DNA of 64,000 nucleotides from Streptomyces sp. SS1-1 (GTDB lineage: Bacteria; Actinomycetota; Actinomycetes; Streptomycetales; Streptomycetaceae), in assembly GCF_008973465.1 (NCBI RefSeq), contig NZ_WBXN01000004.1, positions 4,628,501 through 4,692,500 of the forward strand, written 5' to 3'. Positions 43,546 through 51,701 of the stretch are shown piece after piece. A program made the position numbers and the translations under genes. Numbering within the stretch: position 1 is the first letter of the stretch; every line of letters begins with the position of its first letter. The notes under the pieces are model-generated. The model made no database searches, was not told the origin of the DNA, and saw only the letters and a program-made list of their open reading frames with translations.

Positions 43546-44156
43546 GCCAGACGATCAAGGTCCTCCTCGCCGAGGACCAGTCCATGGTGCGCGAGGCCCT
43601 GGCCGCCCTGCTCGGCCTGGAGGACGACATCGAGGTGGTCGCCCAGGTGGCCCGCGGCGACGAGGTGCTGGCCGCGGCCCGCGCGCACGACGTGGACGTG
43701 GCCCTCCTCGACATCGAGATGCCGGGCGCGACCGGCATCGAGGCGGCCGCCCTCGTGCACGCCGAACTGCCCGCCGTGAAGCTGGTCGTCCTCACCACGT
43801 TCGGCCGCCCCGGCTACCTCCGCAGCGCCATGGAGTCCGGCGCCGACGCGTTCCTCGTCAAGGACGCCCCGGCGGCCCAACTGGCCGACGCGATCAGGAA
43901 GGTGCTGGCGGGGGAGCGGGTCATCGACCCCACCCTCGCCGCGGCGGCCCTCGCCGAGGGCGCCAACCCGCTCACCGACCGCGAGCGGGAGGTGCTGCGC
44001 GCCGCGGAGGACGGCTCCACCAACGCCGAACTCGCGGCGGCCCTGCACCTGTCGCAGGGCACCGTCCGCAACTACCTGTCGACGGCGATCCAGAAGCTGG
44101 CGGCCCGCAACCGCGCCGAGGCGGTGCGCATAGCGAGGGAGAAGGGCTGGCTGTAG
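43542..44156 (+). CDS. NarL/DesR-type response regulator
   Basis: 204 aa. Receiver domain with acidic pair E11-D12, phospho-acceptor D57 (VALLDIEMPG), the TTFGRPGYLRSAMESGA switch and K in FLVKDAP. LuxR-type helix-turn-helix at the C-terminus: PLTDREREVLRAAEDGSTNAELAAALH, then LSQGTVRNYLSTAIQKL. Last gene of the transporter operon. The palindrome at 40649-40662 is the obvious candidate for its own operator. Confidence 0.94.
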   Translation: MSQTIKVLLAEDQSMVREALAALLGLEDDIEVVAQVARGDEVLAAARAHDVDVALLDIEMPGATGIEAAALVHAELPAVKLVVLTTFGRPGYLRSAMESGADAFLVKDAPAAQLADAIRKVLAGERVIDPTLAAAALAEGANPLTDREREVLRAAEDGSTNAELAAALHLSQGTVRNYLSTAIQKLAARNRAEAVRIAREKGWL

Positions 44157-44193
44157 TCCGGCTCCCCGGAGCCCGGTCGAGGCTCCCCGGAGG

Positions 44194-45066
44194 TCAGTTG
44201 AGCAGGGCCCGGGCGGCGCGGGCCTCCGCGCGCACCTTCTCCGCGGCCCCCTCGTCCACCACGTCGATCAGCTCGGCGTACTCCTCCAGCTCCACGGCCC
44301 CCCGCACGAAGTCGCCGCGCAGCACCAGCAGCTTGCCCCGCTCGAACCGCAGCCGGGCCGGGTGCGCCGGCAGCAGCAGCGACAGCTCCACCGCCCACAG
44401 CGCCACGTCCGTCCGCTCGGGCCGGGCCGCGGCCCACGCGCGCACGTTGTTGAGGATGCGCGTCACGACCTCCAGCGGATCGGCCGGCGTCAGCATCGAC
44501 GGGTCCAGCGGCGCCCCCGTGGCCCCGGCCACCAGCACCTCCGCGTCGGAACCGGTCAGCACCCGCCCCCCGTCGAACGGGTCGGCCAGCACCTGCTCCC
44601 CGGCCGGGCCGAACCCGACGACGAAGTGCCCGGGCAGCGCGACCCCGTACACCGGGGCCCCGGCCCGCCGGGCCACCTCCATCCACACCACCGACAGCAG
44701 GATCGGCAGCCCCCTGCGCCGCAGCAGCACCTGGTGCAACAGCGACGACTCCAGCCGCTCGTAGTCCGCCGCGCAGCCACGGAACCCGTACCGCTCGCCG
44801 AGCAGTTCGCGCAGCGCCACCGCCCAGGCGCGCGGCCCGCCCGGCCGGTACGGCAGCCGGCCCGCCAGCTCGTCCAGCTCCAGTTGCGCGGCGTCCATGC
44901 CCGCCTCGTCCAGCTCCCCGTCCGCCTCGGCCCCGATGAGCAGGCAGAGCGCGGAGAGGTCGGGCCGCTCGGACCGCGCCTCCTCGGCGAACCGCCGCCG
45001 CAGCTCGGCGGAGCGCTCGGGAGTCGGGGGATGCAGGGGAGGCATAGCCGGCTCGTGCCCTTCCAC
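44194..45066 (-). CDS. SirB1-like / transglutaminase-core domain protein
   Basis: 290 aa. The centre carries SSLLHQVLLRRRGLPILLSVVWMEVARRAG and VALPGHFVVGF, the SirB1-type Transglut_core2 signature, followed by a TPR-like helical tail (VELSLLLPAHPARLRFERG and following). The family's catalytic cysteine is not present at the expected place, as in most SirB1 relatives, so it is unlikely to be an active transglutaminase. GTG at 45066 is listed; the ATG at 45045 is almost as good. Lies 18 bp after the GNAT gene on the same strand; likely one operon. Confidence 0.85.
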   Translation of the reverse strand: MEGHEPAMPPLHPPTPERSAELRRRFAEEARSERPDLSALCLLIGAEADGELDEAGMDAAQLELDELAGRLPYRPGGPRAWAVALRELLGERYGFRGCAADYERLESSLLHQVLLRRRGLPILLSVVWMEVARRAGAPVYGVALPGHFVVGFGPAGEQVLADPFDGGRVLTGSDAEVLVAGATGAPLDPSMLTPADPLEVVTRILNNVRAWAAARPERTDVALWAVELSLLLPAHPARLRFERGKLLVLRGDFVRGAVELEEYAELIDVVDEGAAEKVRAEARAARALLN

Positions 45067-45084
45067 GGTGATCGGTACCGCCGC

Positions 45085-46077
45085 TCAGGCGGATCGGTAG
45101 TGGTGGTACGCGTGGTGCGCGGCGAAGCCCATCCCGGCGTACAGGCCGCGCGCGCCCGTGTTGTCCGTCTCGACCTGGAGCCAGGCCGCCGACGCGCCCT
45201 CCTCCAGGGCCCGCGCCGACAGCGCGGCCATCACCCGGCGGGCCAGCCCCCTCCGCCGCATGGCCGGATCGACCTCGACCGCCGAGAACCCGGCCCACCG
45301 GCCGTCCACGACACAGCGCCCGATCGCGGCGGGCGCCTCGCCGTCCCCGGCGGGGACGGACGCGAACCACACCGACGGGCCGCTGCCCAGCACCTTCAGG
45401 GCCACGTCGCTCACTCCCTTGCGCTGATACCGCGCAAGCCAAGCCTCGTCCGCTTCCCGGCTCAGCACCACTCCGGAGCCCTCGTGCCGGTCGGCGACCG
45501 GGGCGAGCGCCCCGATCCACAGCTCGGCGGTCACCTCGCGCTCCCAGCCGCGCCGCTCCAGCTCCGCGCACAGCCGCTCCTGGGTGCCCTCGGCGCCGGT
45601 CGCGGTCTGCAGGTAGGCGGGCAGGCCCCGGTCGGCGTACCAGCGGCGCACGGCGTCGAGCGCGTCGTCCAGCGGCAGCCCGGGATCGCCCATCGGCAGG
45701 ACCGAGTTGGCGCGGCGGGTGAAGCCGGCGGCGGCCCGCAGCTCCCAGCCGCCGAGCCGCTCGCTCTCCACCGGCCGCCACGCGCGCGCGGCGACACGCG
45801 CGAGCTCCTCGTAGGTCGCGGCGGGACCCCGGCGGCGGGCCGGAGCGGCCGGCACCACCTTCCCGGCGACCAGTGAGGCTTCCGGAATGTGGACGGTCTC
45901 ACCACTCTTCCGTGTGATCAGCAGCACACCGTCGTCCCACGATGCGAGCACGCCCACCGTGTCGGTGAACTTCTCACCCGAACCAGCGGGATCGGCCAGG
46001 CGGCGTACGGAGACCCGTTTGCCCACGTCAGCAGCGGTGATACGGACCTCAAGGCGTCCCGTCGCAGAGATTTCCAC
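45085..46077 (-). CDS. GNAT-family N-acetyltransferase with N-terminal beta-barrel
   Basis: 330 aa, GTG start. Residues 1-70 form a small strand-rich domain (LEVRITAADVGKRVSVRRL, DTVGVLASWDDGVLLI), then two weakly conserved and conserved GNAT halves; the acetyl-CoA loop is MRRRGLARRVMAALSARAL (about 272-290) and ends in GLYAGMGFAAHHAYHHY. The substrate cannot be told from sequence. Divergent from fdxA. Confidence 0.88.
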   Translation of the reverse strand: MEISATGRLEVRITAADVGKRVSVRRLADPAGSGEKFTDTVGVLASWDDGVLLITRKSGETVHIPEASLVAGKVVPAAPARRRGPAATYEELARVAARAWRPVESERLGGWELRAAAGFTRRANSVLPMGDPGLPLDDALDAVRRWYADRGLPAYLQTATGAEGTQERLCAELERRGWEREVTAELWIGALAPVADRHEGSGVVLSREADEAWLARYQRKGVSDVALKVLGSGPSVWFASVPAGDGEAPAAIGRCVVDGRWAGFSAVEVDPAMRRRGLARRVMAALSARALEEGASAAWLQVETDNTGARGLYAGMGFAAHHAYHHYRSA

Positions 46078-46097
46078 AGGTCAGTTCACCCCTCCTG

Positions 46098-46126
46098 TTC
46101 GGATCATGCCCAAGAACGGAGATACT
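46098..46126 (+). promoter_or_regulatory. Possible promoter of fdxA
   Basis: TTCGGA (46098-46103), 17 bases, GATACT (46121-46126); partial agreement with the housekeeping consensus, about 90 bp before the fdxA start. Tentative. Confidence 0.35.
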
Positions 46127-46217
46127 AGGGGCGGGCATCGACGACGCCGCGCTCCCGCGCGCCAGGCGGCGGAGCCTGAGGAGGCCCGCCAGCGCCCAAT
46201 CGAGGAGGAACGACAGC

Positions 46218-46538
46218 GTGACCTACGTCATCGCGCAGCCTTGTGTCGACGTCAAGGACAAGGCGTGCATCGAGGAGTGCCCGGTCGACTGCATCTACGA
46301 GGGCCAGCGGTCCTTGTACATCCACCCGGACGAATGCGTCGACTGCGGTGCCTGTGAGCCGGTCTGCCCGGTCGAGGCGATCTTCTACGAGGACGACACT
46401 CCGGAGGAGTGGAAGGACTACTACAAGGCGAACGTCGAGTTCTTCGACGAGCTCGGCTCCCCCGGCGGCGCCAGCAAGCTCGGTCTGATCGAGCGGGACC
46501 ACCCCTTCATCGCCGCGCTGCCGCCGCAGAACGGGTAA
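46218..46538 (+). CDS. fdxA: Seven-iron ferredoxin
   Basis: 106 aa, GTG start with GAGGAGG nine bases upstream. Cysteines follow the Azotobacter FdI pattern: C9, C17 and C50 for the [3Fe-4S] cluster, C21, C40, C43 and C46 for [4Fe-4S], with the extra C25. The C-terminal helical extension (EWKDYYKANVEFFDELGSPGG) is the long form of actinobacterial FdxA. Low-potential electron carrier in the cytoplasm; partner enzymes are not determined. Likely monocistronic: a 14-bp hairpin follows before dapC. Confidence 0.95.
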   Translation: MTYVIAQPCVDVKDKACIEECPVDCIYEGQRSLYIHPDECVDCGACEPVCPVEAIFYEDDTPEEWKDYYKANVEFFDELGSPGGASKLGLIERDHPFIAALPPQNG

Positions 46539-46570
46539 CCCCCATCGGCGACCCGCACAGCGTGCCGCCT

Positions 46571-46605
46571 CGGTCCCGTACGGCCTCGACCGCCGTACGG
46601 GACCG
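46571..46605 (+). terminator. fdxA terminator
   Basis: 14-bp perfect arms (46571-46584 and 46592-46605), 7-base loop, 33 bp after the fdxA stop. Confidence 0.8.
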
Positions 46606-46649
46606 GGGCGTCGGCGTTTCCGGCCGTACCAGAAAGTGAGCGACATCCC

Positions 46650-47744
46650 GTGTCCGCAGTCTCCGACCGCCTCCCGACCTTCCCCTGGGACAAGCTGGAG
46701 CCGTACAAGAAGACGGCCGCGGCGCATCCGGACGGCATCGTCGACCTCTCCGTCGGCACCCCGGTCGACCCGGTCCCCGAGCTGATCCAGAAGGCGCTGA
46801 TGGACGCGGCGGACTCCCCGGGCTACCCCACGGTGTGGGGCACCCCGGCGCTGCGTGACGCGATCACGGGCTGGGTGGAGCGCCGGCTCGGCGCCCGCGA
46901 GGTCACCCACCGGCACGTCCTGCCGATCGTCGGCTCCAAGGAACTGGTCGCCTGGCTCCCCACGCAGCTGGGCCTGGGCCCCGGCGACCGGGTGGCGTAC
47001 CCGCGCCTGGCCTACCCGACGTACGAGGTGGGCGCGCGCCTGGCCCGCGCCGGGTACGAGGTGTACGACGACCCGACCGAGCTGGACCCGCGCGGGCTGA
47101 AGCTGCTCTGGCTGAACTCGCCGTCCAACCCCACCGGCAAGGTCCTCTCGAAGCGGGAGCTGACCCGGATCGTCGCCTGGGCCCGCGAGCACGGCGTGCT
47201 GGTCTTCTCCGACGAGTGCTACCTGGAGCTGGGCTGGGAGGCCGAGCCGGTCTCCGTCCTGCACCCGGACGTCAACGGCGGCTCGTACGACGGCCTGGTC
47301 GCCGTGCACTCGCTGTCCAAGCGCTCCAACCTCGCCGGGTACCGCGCCGCGTTCCTGGCGGGCGACCCGGCCGTGCTGGCGCCGCTGCTGGAGATCCGCA
47401 AGCACGGCGGCATGATGACGTCCGCGCCGACCCAGGCGGCCGTGGTGGCGGCCCTGGGCGACGACGAGCACGTCCACGTCCAGCGCGAGCGCTACGCGGC
47501 CCGCCGCGCCGCCCTGCGCACGGCCCTGGAGGGCCACGGCTTCCGGATCGAGCACAGCGAGGCGAGCCTGTACCTGTGGGCCACGCGGGACGAGTCCTGC
47601 TGGTCGACGGTGGCGCACCTCGCCGAACGCGGCGTCCTGGTGGCGCCCGGCGACTTCTACGGCGAGGCCGGCGCCCGGCATGTGCGGGTGGCGTTCACGG
47701 CCACCGACGAGCGGGTGCGGGCCGCGGTCGAGCGGCTGGCCTGA
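46650..47744 (+). CDS. dapC: Succinyldiaminopimelate aminotransferase DapC
   Basis: 364 aa class I/II PLP aminotransferase. PLP lysine K224 in SLSKRSN; NSPSNPTGK and FSDECY contribute to cofactor binding; the fold starts VDLSVGTPVDPVP. Transaminates N-succinyl-2-amino-6-ketopimelate with glutamate in the succinylase route to meso-diaminopimelate and lysine. Together with dapE 2 kb downstream it shows that the succinylase branch operates. The fdxA-dapC order is the common one in actinobacteria. GTG start at 46650. Confidence 0.92.
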   Translation: MSAVSDRLPTFPWDKLEPYKKTAAAHPDGIVDLSVGTPVDPVPELIQKALMDAADSPGYPTVWGTPALRDAITGWVERRLGAREVTHRHVLPIVGSKELVAWLPTQLGLGPGDRVAYPRLAYPTYEVGARLARAGYEVYDDPTELDPRGLKLLWLNSPSNPTGKVLSKRELTRIVAWAREHGVLVFSDECYLELGWEAEPVSVLHPDVNGGSYDGLVAVHSLSKRSNLAGYRAAFLAGDPAVLAPLLEIRKHGGMMTSAPTQAAVVAALGDDEHVHVQRERYAARRAALRTALEGHGFRIEHSEASLYLWATRDESCWSTVAHLAERGVLVAPGDFYGEAGARHVRVAFTATDERVRAAVERLA

Positions 47745-47762
47745 GACACCCCGGGACACACG

Positions 47763-47802
47763 GAGCGGCGGGGTCCGGGAAGCGTCCCGGACCCCGCCGC
47801 TC
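47763..47802. terminator. Bidirectional terminator between dapC and the secreted protein gene
   Basis: 18-bp perfect arms (47763-47780 and 47785-47802), tetraloop AGCG, in a 77-bp convergent gap. Confidence 0.88.
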
Positions 47803-47821
47803 TCGTCGGCCTGCGGCCGCG

Positions 47822-48298
47822 TCAGCCGATCGGCAGGCCCTGCACCGGCAGCGAGCCGGTGGCGGGCAGCCCGCCCTGCGTGGCGGCACCCGCGGTGTCG
47901 CCGAGGACGGTGCCGACCGACCCGGCCACGCCGCCCGCGGTCTGCTGGGCCGCCGGAGCGGCCTTCTTCGCGACCTTGCCGCCGGTCTTCGTCACCTTGC
48001 CGCCGGCCTTCTTGGCGGCCTTCGTGCCCTTCTTGGTGACCTTGTCGCCGGTCTGCGTGGCCGTCGGCAGGGCCTGGTCGACCGCGCTGTCGACGGCACC
48101 GCTCGCGAGCCCGGTGGCGTTCTGGGCGGCACCGTCGACGACGCTCGAGCCGTCGAGGGCGGAGAGCCCGCCGAGCTTGGACGCGTCGGGCAGTTCGGGG
48201 GCCGCGCTGGCGGAGCCGGCCGCACCGACCCCGGCAGCCGCTCCCGCAGCGACGATCAGCGCGGCACGGGCGATCCGGCGGGTCAGGGGGAGGGTCAT
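47822..48298 (-). CDS. Secreted Lys/Ala/Gly-rich protein of unknown function
   Basis: 158 aa from the ATG at 48298, preceded by GAAGGAGC; the frame open to 48487 only adds non-signal residues. Signal peptide (TRRIARAALIVAAGAAAGVGAAGSASA, shown here by its boundaries 6-32) with cleavage after ASA. The mature part has a central block of KK- and GK-rich repeats (VTKKGTKAAKKAGGKVTKTGG, about 88-108), flanked by Ala/Gly/Thr sequence without cysteines. No catalytic motif. The positive charge suggests contact with wall polymers or DNA; this is a guess. Similar proteins are often mislabelled ATP-binding in Streptomyces annotations. Confidence 0.75.
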   Translation of the reverse strand: MTLPLTRRIARAALIVAAGAAAGVGAAGSASAAPELPDASKLGGLSALDGSSVVDGAAQNATGLASGAVDSAVDQALPTATQTGDKVTKKGTKAAKKAGGKVTKTGGKVAKKAAPAAQQTAGGVAGSVGTVLGDTAGAATQGGLPATGSLPVQGLPIG

Positions 48299-48642
48299 GA
48301 TGCTCCTTCGACGGGTAAGTCGGATGAGAACGATGAAGTGTCCGACCAGGCCCGGCAGTTGACCGACAGGCTGTTGATCTCCGGGCTCGGCGCAGTGACT
48401 ACCGCTCGAAGGCCGGGAAGGTTGCGGCGCGACAACGTAAAGAGTTGGCAATGCGTCGCATAATCGCCTGCGGACAAAAACGGGCATATCGCTCCGCGTC
48501 GAAACGGGTGCGGAACCCTTACATCCCTTTGTTCACAAGGGCTTTGGCCGCGCGTGACCGGCCGGGCGAAAGCCTGCCCGCCCCGGCGCCCGGCGACACC
48601 CGCGGTAACCCCGCGGAGTGAGTCCCTGAACGTCTGCCCGTA
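48299..48642. promoter_or_regulatory. Intergenic region before the secreted protein gene
   Basis: 344 bp. The part at 48430-48545 is AT-rich for this genome and should hold the leftward promoter. CCGCGG/CCGCGG six-base arms at 48600-48616 may end transcription of the upstream leftward gene. No gene seen. Confidence 0.45.
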
Positions 48643-49617
48643 CTACCGCGTCGTCGTGATCCGGACGGCGTCCGCCGCGCTCCCGCTCTCCGGGGCGCCC
48701 CGCGCCCCGCTCGGCCGCCACCGGCTGTCGGTGTGCCCGGCGGTCCACTCCCGCCCCGCGAACGCCACCCGCTCGATGTGCAGCCGCGACGCGTTGGCCA
48801 CGGCCCAGTGCGCCAGCTGCCAGCCGCGCTCATCCGCCGCGCGCTTCTTCCCGTCCGGCCCGTCCACGGCCACCGGCAGCACCACGGTCCGCCCGTCCCC
48901 GTCCCCGTCCCGCGCGCCGGACGGCGAGGGCGACGCCGTGCCGCCCACCTCGGCGGCGGCCGACTGCAGCGCGTCGCGCCCGAAGTCCCGCACCAGCGCC
49001 GCCCGCACCCGGTCCGTGCCCGCACTGGGCGCGGTCTCCGGACGGCCGTCGCAGGTCAGCGTGGCGGCGGCGCGGCCGGTCAGGGCGGCGGCCAGCAGTC
49101 GCGCGTCCGGCTCGTGCTTGGCGTACGCCTCCGGGAAACCGCTGCGCTGCACGCGCTGCGCGGCCTCCGTCAGCGGCAGCCGGGTGTAGTCGGGGACCTT
49201 GACCAGGTGCTCGTAGAAGGCGCCGGCCGCGTAGGTCGGGTCCATGATCTGCTTCTGGGTGCCCCAGCCCTGCGACGGCCGCTGCTGGAACAGGCCCAGC
49301 GAGTCACGGTCGCCGTGCGCGATGTTGCGCAGCGCCGACTCCTGCAGCGCGGTCGCGAGCGCGATCGTCACCGCCCGCTCCGGCAGCCCCCGCCCGGTGC
49401 CCACCGCGGCGATCGTCGCCGCGTTCACCGCCTGCTCCGGCGTGAACTCGTACCGCGCCCCGTCCCTCCCGGCGGAGACGACCGCGCAGCCCGGCTTGCG
49501 CGCGCCGCCGGTGACGTACTGCACGGCGAGGTACCCCGCGACGGCGAGCAGGACCAGGAGGGCCGCCCCCCTGCGGAGGAGGCGGCCACGGCGTGAGGAA
49601 GGCGACGTCTTCGGCAC
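48643..49617 (-). CDS. Lytic transglycosylase-like membrane/secreted protein
   Basis: 324 aa from a GTG at 49617 (weak ribosome-binding site; longer upstream frame runs across dapE in antisense and is noise). A basic start (SSRRGRLLRRG) and a hydrophobic helix 18-35 give a membrane anchor or uncleaved signal. The extracellular part contains an SLT-like lysozyme fold: catalytic-type E93 in ALQESALRN, SLGLFQQRPSQGWGT in place of the GLMQ motif, then helices to about 190. A variable tail with a Asp/Gly tract follows. Probably cleaves or binds peptidoglycan; homologues are sometimes wrongly called heavy metal transporters. Confidence 0.78.
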   Translation of the reverse strand: MPKTSPSSRRGRLLRRGAALLVLLAVAGYLAVQYVTGGARKPGCAVVSAGRDGARYEFTPEQAVNAATIAAVGTGRGLPERAVTIALATALQESALRNIAHGDRDSLGLFQQRPSQGWGTQKQIMDPTYAAGAFYEHLVKVPDYTRLPLTEAAQRVQRSGFPEAYAKHEPDARLLAAALTGRAAATLTCDGRPETAPSAGTDRVRAALVRDFGRDALQSAAAEVGGTASPSPSGARDGDGDGRTVVLPVAVDGPDGKKRAADERGWQLAHWAVANASRLHIERVAFAGREWTAGHTDSRWRPSGARGAPESGSAADAVRITTTR

Positions 49618-49711
49618 GCCTACAAGGTAGCCGAGGCTACTGAGTGGTAGGAGGGCGGTGGGAAAAGAGGGACGGGACCGCGGATCAGGAGGGCGGGTTA
49701 GGGTCGGCCCC

Positions 49712-50791
49712 ATGGCCGACACCTCCCTTGACCTCAGCCTCGACGCCGCCCTGCTCACCGCCCGGCTGGTCGACCTCCCCTCCGAGAGCGGCTCGGAGAA
49801 GCCCCTCGCGGACGCCATCGAGGGTGCCCTGCGCGCCCTGCCGCACCTGACGGTCGAGCGGTACGGCAACAACGTCCTGGCGCGCACCGACCTCGGCCGG
49901 CCGGAGCGCGTCATCCTCGCCGGGCACATCGACACCGTGCCCATCGCGGACAACGTGCCCTCGCGGCTCGACGACGACGGCGTCCTGTGGGGCTGCGGCA
50001 CCTGCGACATGAAGTCCGGCGTCGCCGTCCAGCTGCGCATCGCGGCCACCGTCCCGGCCCCCAACCGCGACCTCACGTTCGTCTTCTACGACAACGAGGA
50101 GGTCGCCGCCGAGCTCAACGGCCTCAAGCACATCGCGGAGAACCGCCCGCAGTGGCTGGAGGGCGACTTCGCGGTCCTCCTGGAGCCCTCGGACGGCGAG
50201 GTCGAGGGCGGCTGCCAGGGCACCCTGCGCGTACTGCTGAAGACGAAGGGCGAGCGGTCGCACTCCGCGCGCTCCTGGATGGGCTCCAACGCCATCCACG
50301 CGGCCGCCCCGATCCTGGCCCGCCTCGCCTCCTACGAGCCGCGGTACCCGGTGATCGACGGCCTGGAGTACCGGGAGGGCCTGAACGCGGTCGGCATCTC
50401 CGGCGGCGTCGCGGGCAACGTCATCCCCGACGAGTGCGTCGTCACCGTGAACTTCCGCTACGCCCCCGACCGCACCGAGGAGGAGGCGATCGCGCACGTC
50501 CGCGAGGTGTTCGCCGGCTGCGGCGTCGAGGAGTTCGTCGTGGACGACCACAGCGGCGGCGCCCTGCCCGGACTGTCCCACCCGGCCGCCGCGGCCTTCA
50601 TGGAGGCCGTCGGGGGCGTCCCGCGGCCCAAGTACGGCTGGACGGACGTCTCCCGCTTCTCCGCCCTCGGCGTCCCCGCCGTGAACTACGGCCCCGGCAA
50701 CCCGCACCTGGCGCACAAGCGGGACGAGCGCGTCGAGACGGCGAAGATCCTCGCGGGGGAGGAGCGGCTGCGCGCGTGGCTCACCGCGTGA
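49712..50791 (+). CDS. dapE: Succinyl-diaminopimelate desuccinylase DapE
   Basis: 359 aa M20-family metallopeptidase fold. AGHIDTVP supplies zinc ligand H72 and catalytic D74; the CDMKSGV aspartate bridges the metals; DNEEVAAE gives the catalytic Glu pair; RSHSARSWMGSNAI belongs to the lid domain and the late NPHLAHKRDE gives the last His. It removes succinate from succinyl-LL-diaminopimelate in lysine and cell-wall precursor synthesis. ATG at 49712 chosen because it matches the fold start; a frame open from 49658 only adds Gly/Arg residues. Confidence 0.93.
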   Translation: MADTSLDLSLDAALLTARLVDLPSESGSEKPLADAIEGALRALPHLTVERYGNNVLARTDLGRPERVILAGHIDTVPIADNVPSRLDDDGVLWGCGTCDMKSGVAVQLRIAATVPAPNRDLTFVFYDNEEVAAELNGLKHIAENRPQWLEGDFAVLLEPSDGEVEGGCQGTLRVLLKTKGERSHSARSWMGSNAIHAAAPILARLASYEPRYPVIDGLEYREGLNAVGISGGVAGNVIPDECVVTVNFRYAPDRTEEEAIAHVREVFAGCGVEEFVVDDHSGGALPGLSHPAAAAFMEAVGGVPRPKYGWTDVSRFSALGVPAVNYGPGNPHLAHKRDERVETAKILAGEERLRAWLTA

Positions 50792-50847
50792 CCCGATCGG
50801 GGCGCCGGGGGTTTGGGGCGACGCGGGGCGGACATGCTGACGTCCCT

Positions 50848-50873
50848 CGCGGGTAACCCGCGTAGATCTACGC
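50848..50873. promoter_or_regulatory. Two adjacent palindromes before the LOG-family gene
   Basis: CGCGGGT A ACCCGCG (50848-50862, 7-1-7) followed with 3 bp overlap by GCGTAGATCTACGC (50860-50873, 14-nt perfect). They lie 37-62 bp upstream of the start codon, where a promoter would be. Confidence 0.45.
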
Positions 50874-50909
50874 TGAGGCGGAACGACCTGGCACACGGAG
50901 GGAGCGCAC

Positions 50910-51668
50910 ATGGCTACCGGTAACCCCGAGGGGAAAAAGCAGCCACCCGACGAGCAGCGGCTGGGGCCGGTGCTGCGCCGGCGCCACCAGGTGCAGGCGG
51001 GCACCACCGACCAGCGCCTGCTGGACGAGCGGGCCCCCACCGACTGGGTCCACACCGACCCCTGGCGGGTCCTGCGCATCCAGTCGGAGTTCATCGAGGG
51101 CTTCGGCACGCTCGCCGAACTGCCGCCCGCGATCAGCGTGTTCGGCTCCGCGCGCACCCCGGTGGACTCCCCGGAGTACGAGGCCGGGGTCCGGCTCGGC
51201 CAGGGCCTCGTCGAGGCCGGCTTCGCCGTGATCACCGGGGGCGGCCCCGGCGCGATGGAGGCGGCCAACAAGGGCGCCCTCGAGGCGAACGGGACCTCCG
51301 TCGGCCTGGGCATCGAGCTGCCCTTCGAGCAGGGCCTCAACCCCTACGTCGACATCGGCCTGAACTTCCGGTACTTCTTCGTCCGCAAGATGATGTTCGT
51401 CAAGTACGCCCAGGGGTTCGTGGTGCTCCCGGGCGGCCTCGGCACCCTCGACGAACTCTTCGAGGCCCTGACCCTCGTCCAGACCCAGAAGGTCACCCGC
51501 TTCCCGATCGTGCTGTTCGGCACCGCGTACTGGGGCGGCCTGGTGGACTGGCTGACGAACACCCTGGTGGCCCAGGGCAAGGCGTCCGAGAAGGACCTGC
51601 TGCTGTTCCACGTCACCGACGACGTGGACGAGGCGGTCGCCCTGGTCTCCAAGGAGGCGGGCCGCTGA
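50910..51668 (+). CDS. TIGR00730 / LOG-family nucleotide hydrolase-like protein
   Basis: 252 aa. Rossmann fold with ISVFGSAR, GGGPGAMEAANKGA and the family hallmark PGGLGTLDELFE; RKMMF and the acidic Glu of the active site are kept. Characterised members release free cytokinin-like bases by cutting ribose 5-monophosphate from N6-modified AMP, or are general nucleotide 5-monophosphate hydrolases. A 55-residue basic N-terminal extension is typical of the actinobacterial form (as in the Rv1205 neighbourhood). Preceded by GGAGGGAG and by the twin palindrome. Confidence 0.9.
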   Translation: MATGNPEGKKQPPDEQRLGPVLRRRHQVQAGTTDQRLLDERAPTDWVHTDPWRVLRIQSEFIEGFGTLAELPPAISVFGSARTPVDSPEYEAGVRLGQGLVEAGFAVITGGGPGAMEAANKGALEANGTSVGLGIELPFEQGLNPYVDIGLNFRYFFVRKMMFVKYAQGFVVLPGGLGTLDELFEALTLVQTQKVTRFPIVLFGTAYWGGLVDWLTNTLVAQGKASEKDLLLFHVTDDVDEAVALVSKEAGR

Positions 51669-51701
51669 CCCCGGGCACCTGAGGAGCGTGGCGGGGAGGG
51701 C

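Noticed and set aside
48529..48547. TTGTTCACAA-containing element resembling a Rex redox operator
   Set aside because: Only one half-site (TTGTGAAC on the reverse strand) matches; the second half and spacing are wrong.
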